From: Bacillota bacterium
Lineage (GTDB): Bacteria; Bacillota; Clostridia; Oscillospirales; Ethanoligenentaceae
Assembly: GCA_023391835.1 (NCBI GenBank)
Contig: JAEWAE010000011.1
Location: forward strand, 1-64,000
Length of the DNA stretch: 64,000 nt
Reading direction: 5' to 3'
In this document: positions 27,837 through 35,797 of the stretch, one piece after another
How the letters are laid out: the number at the start of each line of letters is the position of its first letter
How positions within the stretch are numbered: the first letter of the stretch is position 1
The notes under the pieces: model-generated
What the model was told of the DNA's origin: nothing
What the model saw: the letters and a program-made list of their open reading frames with translations, nothing else
Database searches by the model: none
Position numbers and translations under genes: made by a program

Positions 27837-27907
27837 GTCATAGCTTCCTTTCTGTATAGTGGAAAACGGGGAAAGTTTCCCCCGTCCGAAAATGCCGTGG
27901 GCGGCTG

Positions 27908-29164
27908 TTATTTCCGCTCCCTATGAGTGGAAAAATACTCCGAAACCTTATGGACTGCCGTTATGATGGCATCCACGTCCTCGTCGGTGTAAAACTCGTT
28001 GAAATTGAAGCGGATGGCCGTGTCGAGAATTTTTTCCGCCTCGGGGCACAGGCCTTTGGCGTAATGGAACTCATGGGGGTTATAGGGGCAGCGGAAGGGG
28101 CACTCGGTGCCGTCGTAGGCGTTGAGCTTGGTAAACAGATCGTATTCATAGACGCAGCTGGGAATATACCCCCGCAGGTTGGCGATGCCCTCGGCCTGCA
28201 GCGCGTCGGAAAACAGGTCGCGGCTCACACCGGCTTCGGATTCTTCCACCCGGAACATGTAAAACCAATAGGTGCTGGTGCTGCCGGGCTGGACCATGGG
28301 CGGATAAATACCCGGCACTCCGGCAATGCCCCGGCTGATGCGCTCGCCGATTTCGGTGCGGCGGCGGCAGACGGCCTCGAGCTTTTCCAACTGAGCCAGA
28401 CCCACGGCACCGGTGAGCTCATTCATGCGGTAATTGGGCGCGAGGAAAGGAACGTCCCGCACCGGCACTTTGCTGGGCAGGCGCTGATAGTTTTTATCCG
28501 CAAAGCGCATGGCTGTCTCATAATCCGTGTCGCCATTCATGATGACAAGCCCGCCGTCGCCGGCGCTGATCTGCTTGAAGTCGTTGAGGCTGAAGCAGCC
28601 GAAGTCGCCGATGGTGCCGAGCAGCCGTCCCTTATAGGTGGCAAGGTAGCTCTGCGCACAGTCCTCGATGACTTTCAGATGGTGCCGGCGGGCGATATCC
28701 ATGATGGCGTCCATGTCGGTGGGGCCGCCGGTCAGGTGCACGGGCAGGATGACTTTGGTTTTGTCGGTGATTTTCGATTCCACGGATGCCGGGTCGAGCG
28801 TGTAGCTGTGGGGGTCGAGGTCGGCAAAGACCGGGATGGCATTTTGAAACAGGATGCCGATGATCGTACCGATGTCGGTGATGGGGGAGGTGATGACCTC
28901 ATCCCCTGCCGTGACGCCGCAGCTGCCCAGCGCCACATGAATGGCCGCCGTGCCGGAGGATGTGGCGACACAGTGCCGCGCCCCGTACATGCGGGCGAAC
29001 GTTTCCGTGAGTGTTTTCACCTTGTTGCCGTACCAGTAAAACAGGGTATTCTGTTCCAGAGCTTCTTTCAGATAGCGCAGCTCGTTGCCGTCAAAGCGTT
29101 TCCCGGTTCCGAAGGGAGAAATCTTGACCGGGGAGCCGCCGTAAAGCGCCAGTTGCTGTGACAT
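27908..29164 (-). CDS. DegT/DnrJ/EryC1 family PLP-dependent aminotransferase, second copy
   Basis: 418 residues, same family and length as its downstream neighbour but clearly diverged. The PLP lysine is K197 (LNDFKQISAGDGG), the VIEDCAQ motif is at 165-171 and SSGTAAI at 69-75. The N-terminal LALYGGSPVK again matches the scyllo-inosose aminotransferase-like branch. It is first gene of the minus-strand pair and is divergent from the epimerase-like gene at 29439, with a shared 274-base intergenic region. Two non-identical copies suggest two keto-sugar substrates or a heterodimer. Confidence 0.88.
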   Translation of the reverse strand: MSQQLALYGGSPVKISPFGTGKRFDGNELRYLKEALEQNTLFYWYGNKVKTLTETFARMYGARHCVATSSGTAAIHVALGSCGVTAGDEVITSPITDIGTIIGILFQNAIPVFADLDPHSYTLDPASVESKITDKTKVILPVHLTGGPTDMDAIMDIARRHHLKVIEDCAQSYLATYKGRLLGTIGDFGCFSLNDFKQISAGDGGLVIMNGDTDYETAMRFADKNYQRLPSKVPVRDVPFLAPNYRMNELTGAVGLAQLEKLEAVCRRRTEIGERISRGIAGVPGIYPPMVQPGSTSTYWFYMFRVEESEAGVSRDLFSDALQAEGIANLRGYIPSCVYEYDLFTKLNAYDGTECPFRCPYNPHEFHYAKGLCPEAEKILDTAIRFNFNEFYTDEDVDAIITAVHKVSEYFSTHRERK

Positions 29165-29438
29165 GCCGCATACCTTCTTTCCCGAAATAGGCAGCCGGGG
29201 AAAGGCCGCCTCTGTATCTGCCCCTATGGTAATGCATCGGCGCGCCGTTTTCTAACCCTATCATACGGGGAAGTTGACCTTTTCTGCGGCAATTGGGGGC
29301 GGCGGCCGCCGTCAGAAAAATCATCAACAAATCCATAAAATAAGGGGAGAAAAGCCTTCGCCGCCCCGATACAATGGAATCAAACAAGCCGCATGCCCTT
29401 GCAGGCACGAATCGACACTCCGGAAAGGACGATCATCC
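29165..29438. other. Divergent promoter region, DegT operon and epimerase operon
   Basis: 274 bases between two head-to-head operons. It contains a short AT-rich stretch (29320-29345) and isolated -10-like hexamers, but no convincing -35/-10 pair. No gene is recognised. Confidence 0.4.
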
Positions 29439-30464
29439 ATGCGAACCAAATGGACGGAAGAGCTTCTCAGCGCCCACCTCACCGCGCCCTCCGCGGAACT
29501 GATACAGGATATCCGGAATCTGGACGGCGACATTCTGATCCTCGGCGCAGGGGGCAAGATGGGCCCCACCCTGTGCCTGCTGGCGCAGAACGCCGTGCGC
29601 GCCGGCGGCCGCAATAAAAAGGTCATAGCGGTTTCCCGCTTCAGTGATCCGGATACGGCGCGCCAGCTTGCCGACAGCGGCGTGGAAGTGATCCGCGCCG
29701 ATCTGTTGGCCCCCGGTGCTCTGGATGCCCTGCCCGACGCGGAAAACGTGATCTATATGGCAGGGAAAAAATTCAATACCGTGGGCCATGAGGCCGCCAC
29801 CTGGGCGGAAAACGCGTGGCTGCCCTCCCGGGTGGCACAGCGGTATAGGCAATCCCGCATCACGGTATTTTCCACCGGCAATATCTATCCACAGATGCCG
29901 CTGGCACAGGGCGGCGCGACCGAGGAAACACCGCCCTGCCCGGTGGGCGAATACGCCATGTCGTGCCTGGCGCGGGAGCGCATGTTCGAATACGCGGCTC
30001 AGGCCTTTGGGACGCGCATCGCCGTCTATCGTCTCAATTACGCGGTGGACCTTCGCTACGGCGTGCTGAGCGATATCGGCCGGGCGGTCTCGCGCGGGGA
30101 ACCGGTGTCGCTGGGCACGGCATGCTTCAATTGCATTTGGCAGGGGTACGCGGCCGAAATTGCGCTGCGCTGCCTGGCGTATGCCGACGACAAGGTGTTC
30201 CGCCTCAACGTCACGGGGCCGGAGACCGCCTCGGTGCGGCAGACGGCTCTGACTCTCGGCGGGCTGCTCGGCCGGGAGCCCGTATTCACCGGTGCGGCCG
30301 GCACGGAGGCCTATCTCAACGACGCGGGCAAAATGTGCCGGCTGTTCGGCTACCCGGATGTGCCGCTGGCGACGCTGATCGAGTGGCAGGCCCAGTGGAT
30401 TCTGGACGGCGGCCGGGAGTTGGGCAAACCGACTCATTTTGAAGAGAAAGAGGGACGGTACTGA
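29439..30464 (+). CDS. NAD-dependent epimerase/dehydratase-like protein
   Basis: 341-residue short-chain-type Rossmann protein. The nucleotide loop is GAGGKMG near residue 34, and a VFSTGNIYP strand stands where the catalytic serine/threonine region of sugar epimerases is found. The usual YxxxK is seen only as a loose EYAMSCLARER stretch, with no lysine at the expected place, so catalysis may differ from classical GalE. ATG 29439 has GGAAAGGA about 9 bases upstream. The next gene starts on the last base of its stop codon, so the two are coupled. Confidence 0.72.
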   Translation: MRTKWTEELLSAHLTAPSAELIQDIRNLDGDILILGAGGKMGPTLCLLAQNAVRAGGRNKKVIAVSRFSDPDTARQLADSGVEVIRADLLAPGALDALPDAENVIYMAGKKFNTVGHEAATWAENAWLPSRVAQRYRQSRITVFSTGNIYPQMPLAQGGATEETPPCPVGEYAMSCLARERMFEYAAQAFGTRIAVYRLNYAVDLRYGVLSDIGRAVSRGEPVSLGTACFNCIWQGYAAEIALRCLAYADDKVFRLNVTGPETASVRQTALTLGGLLGREPVFTGAAGTEAYLNDAGKMCRLFGYPDVPLATLIEWQAQWILDGGRELGKPTHFEEKEGRY

Positions 30465-31534
30465 TGGGCAGACGGGAAAAGGCGCTGGCTCTGCTGCACG
30501 ACGGCACGTTCATTCCGGCCATCCCTCTGGCGCTCGACGCCCGGCGGTGTTTCAACCCGGCCCGGCAGAGGGTGCTGCTGCGCTATTATCTGGCGGCGGG
30601 GGCCGGCGGCATCGCCGTGGCGGTGCACACCACCCAGTTCGCCATCCGCCGGCCGGATGTGAACCTGCTGGAGCCGGTGCTGCGGGTGGCGGCCGAGGAA
30701 ATCGATGCATGGGAAGCACGCAGCGGCCGCACGGTCGTGCGCGTGGCGGGTGCCTGCGGCCCGGCGGAGCAGGCGCAGGCGGAGGCCCGGCTTGCGGCGG
30801 AGCTTGGGTATGACGCCGTGCTGCTCAGCCCGGGCGGGCTTAACGCTCTGAGCGAGTCGGAAATGGTCGAGCGCACCCGTCAGGTGGCCGCCGTGCTGCC
30901 GGTGATCGGCTTCTGCCTGCAAAGAGCGGTGGGCGGGCGCCGGTTTTCCTATGATTACTGGCGGGCGGTAGCCGAAAGCGAAGATGTAGTCGCGCTTAAA
31001 TGCGCGCCTTTCGACCGGTATCAGACCCTCGACATGGCGCGTGCCTGCGCGTTTTCCACCCGGGCGGAAAAGGCGGCGCTTTATACCGGCAACGACGACA
31101 ATCTGCTGATCGACCTGCTCACCCGCTATTCTTTCCCGAAGGACGGCAAAGAAGTTTCGGTGCGTTTCGCGGGCGGTCTGCTGGGGCACTGGTCGGTCTG
31201 GACGCATACTTCCGCACGGCTGTTCGAGCGCATCCGGTCGCTGCGCGGGGAAAAATCCATCCCCGCCTCGCTGCTGACGCTGGCGGCGCAGATCACCGAC
31301 AGCAATGCCGCCATATTCGACGCCGCGCATAATTTTGCGGGCTGTATTCCCGGCGTGCATGAGGTGCTGCGCCGTCAGGGGCTGCTGGCGGGCACCTGGT
31401 GCCTGGACCCGGCGGAGACCCTCTCGCCCGGTCAGGCGGAGGAAATCGACCGGGTCTGCCGGATGTACCCGCATCTCACGGATGACGCATTCGTGCGGGA
31501 GCATCTGGCCGGCTGGCAGGCAGGAGCCGTGTGA
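30464..31534 (+). CDS. Dihydrodipicolinate synthase (DapA) family aldolase
   Basis: 356-residue TIM-barrel class I aldolase or lyase of the DapA/NanA superfamily. These enzymes make or cleave 2-keto acids through a Schiff base; the candidate lysine is in VVALKCAPFDRY. The tyrosine normally found about 28 residues earlier (DapA Tyr133) is replaced in IGFCLQRAVGGR, and the protein is some 60 residues longer than typical DapA, so the reaction is probably not lysine synthesis. It starts at ATG 30464, overlapping the epimerase-like stop (TGATG). Its position before a Gfo/Idh dehydrogenase suits cleavage of an oxidised keto-deoxy sugar. Confidence 0.75.
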   Translation: MGRREKALALLHDGTFIPAIPLALDARRCFNPARQRVLLRYYLAAGAGGIAVAVHTTQFAIRRPDVNLLEPVLRVAAEEIDAWEARSGRTVVRVAGACGPAEQAQAEARLAAELGYDAVLLSPGGLNALSESEMVERTRQVAAVLPVIGFCLQRAVGGRRFSYDYWRAVAESEDVVALKCAPFDRYQTLDMARACAFSTRAEKAALYTGNDDNLLIDLLTRYSFPKDGKEVSVRFAGGLLGHWSVWTHTSARLFERIRSLRGEKSIPASLLTLAAQITDSNAAIFDAAHNFAGCIPGVHEVLRRQGLLAGTWCLDPAETLSPGQAEEIDRVCRMYPHLTDDAFVREHLAGWQAGAV

Positions 31535-31552
31535 GAAATGGGAGGACTGGAT

Positions 31553-32434
31553 ATGTGGAAAATCGGCATCATCGGGTCGGAAAGCACCCACGCTCCGGAT
31601 TTTGCCCGGCTGCTGAATCAGCCGGATGAAAAAGGCAATTTTCCCTTTGGCGACGCGCGGGTGACGGCCATCTGGGGCGGCGATGCGCAGCGGACCCGTG
31701 AGGTGGCGCAGACAGGCCGCATTCCACTCGTGGCGGAAAAGCCGGAAGACATGCGCGGTCAGGTGGACGCCGTAATGGTGGTGATCCGCCGGGGGGCGGC
31801 GCACGCCCGGTATGCGCTGCCGTTTCTTGAAAACGGCGTGCCCGTCTGGGTGGATAAACCTCTGGCCGTGGAATACGCAGATGCGCTGCGCATGACCCGG
31901 GCGGCCCGGGAACACCGGACTTTGCTGACGGGCGGCTCCACCGTGCATTTCAGCGACGACGTGGCGGCGCTGAGGCGCACTTTTGCGGCCATGCGGGGAC
32001 GGGGCAGCTTTCGTTCCGCGGCGGTCAACTACCCCGCCGATCTGGCGAGCCCGTATGACGGGCTTTATTTTTATGCGCCCCATGCGGCCGACATCCTCGC
32101 GTCGGTCTTCGGCCCCCAGGCGCGCTCGGTGAAGACCGACGTCCATTGCGGCACCCTGACGGCGCTGGTCAAATACCCGGATTTCGTCGTGACCGTGAAT
32201 TTTTCTCAGACCAACCGGTATTACGGCATTCTTTACGCGACGGATGCCGTCGAGGTGCGGGAAATTACAGCCGCGGATATATATCGGCGGGGCATGGCCG
32301 ACTTCCTGAGCCGGCTGCGCGCGCGGGAAGTACCGGAGGATTATGAGCCTCTGCTGCAGCCGCTGCGTCTGCTCCATGCACTGGAAGCATCGATACGCCG
32401 CGGAGGGGCCGAGACGCCGGTCGCCGCCGGGTGA
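31553..32434 (+). CDS. Gfo/Idh/MocA family oxidoreductase
   Basis: 293-residue NAD(P)-dependent sugar or inositol dehydrogenase. The Rossmann loop is at the start (IGIIGSEST), and the family's central lysine motif is VDKPLAV, corresponding to the EKP motif. The C-terminal half forms the substrate domain, with YFYAPHAADIL giving the catalytic histidine region. ATG 31553 follows GGAGG by 7 bases; an upstream in-frame ATG at 31538 lies ahead of that site and is unlikely. The protein is slightly short for the family (usual about 340-380). It closes the plus-strand operon and faces the eamA gene. Confidence 0.82.
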   Translation: MWKIGIIGSESTHAPDFARLLNQPDEKGNFPFGDARVTAIWGGDAQRTREVAQTGRIPLVAEKPEDMRGQVDAVMVVIRRGAAHARYALPFLENGVPVWVDKPLAVEYADALRMTRAAREHRTLLTGGSTVHFSDDVAALRRTFAAMRGRGSFRSAAVNYPADLASPYDGLYFYAPHAADILASVFGPQARSVKTDVHCGTLTALVKYPDFVVTVNFSQTNRYYGILYATDAVEVREITAADIYRRGMADFLSRLRAREVPEDYEPLLQPLRLLHALEASIRRGGAETPVAAG

Positions 32435-32478
32435 CGGGTAGATTCCGTTTCCCGGCGGCGGCAGGGGGAAATCCACTA

Positions 32479-33363
32479 TCAGAGGTTGATGGCGACGAGC
32501 GCCGCGATACCGCACAGCAGGCCGGCGGCGCCGAAGCGGTCGAGCCTTTCCCGCAGCGCGAGGACGGAATAGACGGTCACGCCCACCATCATGCCGCCCA
32601 ACACCGTGGGAAACAGATAGGCGCTGGAAATACGTGACGACAACCATGTGACCGACAGATTGCCTCCGCCATTGCCCACGGCCAGCGCCAGCAGCGGCAG
32701 GGCCAGCCGGCCCATATGCCTGAGCTCGCCTTTCGCCGCGGGAAAACTTTTGCGGGCGCCCAGCAAGAGGACATACACCGCCACGGCCAGCACAAAGGCC
32801 GACGTGAAAGCCATGGTGGTCATGCCGGCCGCCTCCCGCCCGTGGGTGGCCATCTGCTGCGCCTTGACAAGGACCGACAGACTGCCGTTGAGCACAAAGG
32901 TGGCGAAGCAAAGCACCATCCACCGCCTGCTTTTGCGCCCGCCGGCCCCGGCACCCGGCACACAGATGAGATAGAATGCTGCCACAAACAGCGCGATGCC
33001 CACGCCCATCGTCCAGCGGAACGTATCCCGCCAGACGAGGACGCCCGCCAGCGCCGGGATCACCATGCTGGCCGAATAAAAAAACGCGGTGTAGGAAAGC
33101 GGCCCCGTCTGCATGGCGTAGAAATAGCAGGCGATGGTTGCGATGAGTATCACCCCAAAAAGCACGCCGAAGCCGACGGTGACGGGGCCGATGCGTTCGC
33201 CGACCGCGGCCTCCCGCACCCAGAAGACGGCGGCGACCACGGCGCTGAAAAGGCCCGTTTCCAGGATGTTTTCCCTAAGGGTGGTCACGTCGATTTTTTT
33301 GAGCGCCACCGTCTGCATGCCGAAAAACAAAATGCTCAGAATCAAAAGCAGCGCGATTTTCAT
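32479..33363 (-). CDS. EamA/DMT superfamily transporter
   Basis: 294 residues with about ten hydrophobic segments in two similar halves, the layout of drug/metabolite (EamA) transporters. The conserved ends GMQTVALKK and LLCGIAALVAI are seen. It sits last in the nagB, unknown protein, eamA operon, five bases after the unknown gene, with GGAGG before the start. It may export a product or import a monosaccharide; the direction is not readable from sequence. Confidence 0.83.
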   Translation of the reverse strand: MKIALLLILSILFFGMQTVALKKIDVTTLRENILETGLFSAVVAAVFWVREAAVGERIGPVTVGFGVLFGVILIATIACYFYAMQTGPLSYTAFFYSASMVIPALAGVLVWRDTFRWTMGVGIALFVAAFYLICVPGAGAGGRKSRRWMVLCFATFVLNGSLSVLVKAQQMATHGREAAGMTTMAFTSAFVLAVAVYVLLLGARKSFPAAKGELRHMGRLALPLLALAVGNGGGNLSVTWLSSRISSAYLFPTVLGGMMVGVTVYSVLALRERLDRFGAAGLLCGIAALVAINL

Positions 33364-33368
33364 TAAAA

Positions 33369-33971
33369 TCAGTCCTCCCCGGCCGGCTCCCGGGCCTCAA
33401 AGTCGAAAAAGCGGTCGATACCCTCGCAGGCGGTGACCCCCGCGTGAAATTGCCGCGGCAGCCCGGCCGTCGGCACGGTATAAACCGATCCGTCGGCTGC
33501 CGACGGATCCAGCGAAACGGCAAGAGCTTCGGGCAGCGTGCGGACGGTGAGTGTGTGTGGCTCGCCCTCCGTCACCGGGAAATGGAGCCGGGCGATATTT
33601 TCCGGCCGCACGGAAGTGCCCTCCGGAATCAGACGCCAGACGTTGACGCCGCCCTCGTAAGCTACAATCTCAAAATGCAGACCGTAGCGCGCCGGCGCGT
33701 CGGCTTCCCGCCGGATGTCGTCGGTGAGCACGATCAGCGGCGCGCCGTAATGGGCAAACCGGCAGCGCGTGCGCAAAATCGTGCCCGCCGGGTATCGCTT
33801 TTTCGTGACCATGCTGATGTATTCGAATCGGCCGGATTCGGCTTCCGGCCGGTTTTCAATGCCGTCTTCCGCCTGATGGAAGCGGGGAAAGCGGCGGCAG
33901 AGCGGGGAATAAACATAGGCAAAAGCCGCCGGGTCCCATCGGCCGGGTGCAAAATGGAATTGATCGCTCAT
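33369..33971 (-). CDS. Unknown 200-residue protein between nagB and eamA
   Basis: I do not recognise a family. The 200-residue protein has no signal peptide or membrane segment and is rich in aromatic residues and short beta-like stretches (for example RYGLHFEIVAYEGGVNVWRL), which suggests a beta-sandwich or lectin-like fold. Its start overlaps the nagB stop by four bases (ATGA on the minus strand), so translation is coupled and the product is made in proportion to NagB. It may bind sugar or act as a mutarotase-like helper; that is speculation. Confidence 0.7.
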   Translation of the reverse strand: MSDQFHFAPGRWDPAAFAYVYSPLCRRFPRFHQAEDGIENRPEAESGRFEYISMVTKKRYPAGTILRTRCRFAHYGAPLIVLTDDIRREADAPARYGLHFEIVAYEGGVNVWRLIPEGTSVRPENIARLHFPVTEGEPHTLTVRTLPEALAVSLDPSAADGSVYTVPTAGLPRQFHAGVTACEGIDRFFDFEAREPAGED

Positions 33972-34765
33972 CCATCGGCCTTCTTTTCCAGACCGGGTGG
34001 GAGCAGCGCGGCACTGTCGGCATCCAGATACAGCGAGGCGTCGGGGTGCCGGCGCAGGATGCTGGCCGGGCAGCTCTCGTCGACGGGGCCGGTGAGCATG
34101 GCCCGCACAGCTCCGGCTTTCGTGGCCGCCGGCACGACGCAGAAAAGGCTCCCACCGCGCGTCAGCGCGGGGACCGTCAGCGTGACGGCCGTGCGGGGCA
34201 CGTCGTCGAGGGTGTCAAAGCACCCGTCATGCACCTGCTGCATCCGGCAGACTTCGTCGAGTGTCACTTCCTTGACGGGGAGCGGGTCGTCAAAATCGGC
34301 CACCGCCGGGTCGTTGAATGCGATGTGGCCGTTTTCACCGATGCCCAGACAGACGATATCCGGCGGGTACTCTTTGAGCAGGCGGCCGTACCGTCCGCAT
34401 TCCCGCGCAATGTCGCCGCTGCCGCCCCGGATGTAGTGGACCGAGCGGAACGGAAGCTTGCTGAAAATCCGATCTCGCAAAAAGTTGCCGAAGCCCTGCG
34501 GGGCATCCGGCGTCAGACCCACGTATTCGTCCATGTGGAATGCGTCGACTCTTCCCCAGTCGATGGCGGGCTCCCGCACCAGCGCGGCCAGCATTTCATC
34601 CTGGGACGGGGCCGCCGCGAAAATGATGTGGATCGCGTGTTTTTGCCGCAGCAGTTCCCGGATTTTCCGCGCGGCCGCGGCCGCGGCGGCTCTGCCCATT
34701 TCTTCCCGGGTTGCAAAACGGGATACGCAGAGCCGGTCCTCCTGAAATTCTTCTGTCGCCGACAT
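33968..34765 (-). CDS. nagB: Glucosamine-6-phosphate deaminase (NagB-like)
   Basis: 265-residue aldose-ketose isomerase/deaminase that turns glucosamine-6-phosphate into fructose-6-phosphate and ammonium. The motifs DAFHMDEYVG (with the ring-opening Asp) and GIGENGHIAFNDP (catalytic His) are clear. The E. coli sequence GVGNDGHIAFNEP differs at two catalytic positions, Asp141 to Asn (common in Bacillota) and Glu148 to Asp, marking a divergent branch whose substrate may not be exactly GlcN6P. ATG 34765 has GGAGGT 7 bases upstream; longer readings are not supported. First gene of a minus-strand operon, divergent from the second amidohydrolase pair. Confidence 0.87.
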   Translation of the reverse strand: MSATEEFQEDRLCVSRFATREEMGRAAAAAAARKIRELLRQKHAIHIIFAAAPSQDEMLAALVREPAIDWGRVDAFHMDEYVGLTPDAPQGFGNFLRDRIFSKLPFRSVHYIRGGSGDIARECGRYGRLLKEYPPDIVCLGIGENGHIAFNDPAVADFDDPLPVKEVTLDEVCRMQQVHDGCFDTLDDVPRTAVTLTVPALTRGGSLFCVVPAATKAGAVRAMLTGPVDESCPASILRRHPDASLYLDADSAALLPPGLEKKADG

Positions 34766-35035
34766 GAGGCGCACCTCCCTGAAAATAATATCGCAGACGA
34801 TTGATCGACCGCACGGCACGGCAAAGGGCCGCGGCGCCGGTTCCTTTTCAAAATAGCACATTGGGGTGGAATATACTCCGCTTTTTTCACAATGGTATTG
34901 ACGAAATCGCGAAAAATCTACCCTGCCGACGATCCGCAAGGATTCCCGTACAATCCGTCAAGCATTTCGGCCGCATACGGATTATACTGAGGCAGGAATG
35001 ATAGGGCCGAATGACGGTCAAAGGGGGAAACGGTT
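34766..35035. other. Divergent promoter region, nagB operon and amidohydrolase pair B
   Basis: 270 bases. TATACT (34984-34989) could serve the plus-strand pair and TATATT-like sequences near 34868 the nagB side, but the -35 matches are poor. No gene is recognised. Confidence 0.35.
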
Positions 35036-35797
35036 TTGCATTCACTCCGATTTTTCGACTGCAACGCCTCTTTCGGCAGGAGGAGCGTGCGCAACCCCGG
35101 CTCTTTTTACCGCAAAGAGGAACTGCTGCAAAAAATGACCGATTACGGTATCGAGCGGGCACTGGTCTATCACGCCATGGCCAAGGAATATGACCCGCAG
35201 GCGGGCAACGGGATTCTGGCGCAGGAGATCGAAAACGAGCCGCGGCTTTGCCCCGTGTGGGCGCTGCTGCCCCATTATACGGGGGAATTCGACACACCGG
35301 ACGAGACGGCGGAAAAAATGCGCCGGCAGGGCGTACGGGCGGTCACGATGTTTCCATCCCCGGCCTGCCAGTTTTTTTCACTGGCCGAATTCACCTGCGG
35401 CGAGATCTTCGCCATGCTGGAAACTCACCATATTCCCTTGTTTATCGGGATGGATCAGCTGGGCGGCCTGGCGGGGTTGGAGGGCATTTGCGCGCGGCAT
35501 CCCGAGCTGCGCGTCGTGGTGACCGGGGTCAATTACCGCATCGACCGGGATCTATACCCGCTGCTGGCGCAATATCCTTACATATATATAGAGACATCGG
35601 GCTATAAGACCATGGACGGGATTGGCACAATCTGCGCCCGGTTTGGGGCGGGAAGGCTGCTCTTCGGCACGGGCATGCCGGTGACCTCCGGCTCCGGGGC
35701 GGTGGGGCTGATCACTTATGCCTCCATTTCCGACGAGGAAAAACAGATGATTGCGGCGGGCAACCTGGAAAAGCTGCTGGGAGGTGTGCGGTTTTGA
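35036..35797 (+). CDS. Amidohydrolase-like protein lacking metal ligands, pair B
   Basis: 253 residues with amidohydrolase barrel layout but without metal ligands. The HxH site reads N10-A-S12 (DCNASFGRR), the second-strand histidine is absent (PLFIGMDQLGG), MAH is replaced by VTGVNY, and the last FGTD reads FGTGMP. It shares the D-x-N-x-x-x-G opening with the degenerate member of pair A, so the two probably descend from one ancestor. TTG start with AAGGGGG about 9 bases upstream. It overlaps the following catalytic homologue by four bases, so both are made together. Confidence 0.75.
   Translation: MHSLRFFDCNASFGRRSVRNPGSFYRKEELLQKMTDYGIERALVYHAMAKEYDPQAGNGILAQEIENEPRLCPVWALLPHYTGEFDTPDETAEKMRRQGVRAVTMFPSPACQFFSLAEFTCGEIFAMLETHHIPLFIGMDQLGGLAGLEGICARHPELRVVVTGVNYRIDRDLYPLLAQYPYIYIETSGYKTMDGIGTICARFGAGRLLFGTGMPVTSGSGAVGLITYASISDEEKQMIAAGNLEKLLGGVRF

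Noticed and set aside
26568..29161. Two long plus-strand frames opposite the DegT genes
   Set aside because: Shadows of two aminotransferases with intact PLP motifs on the other strand.
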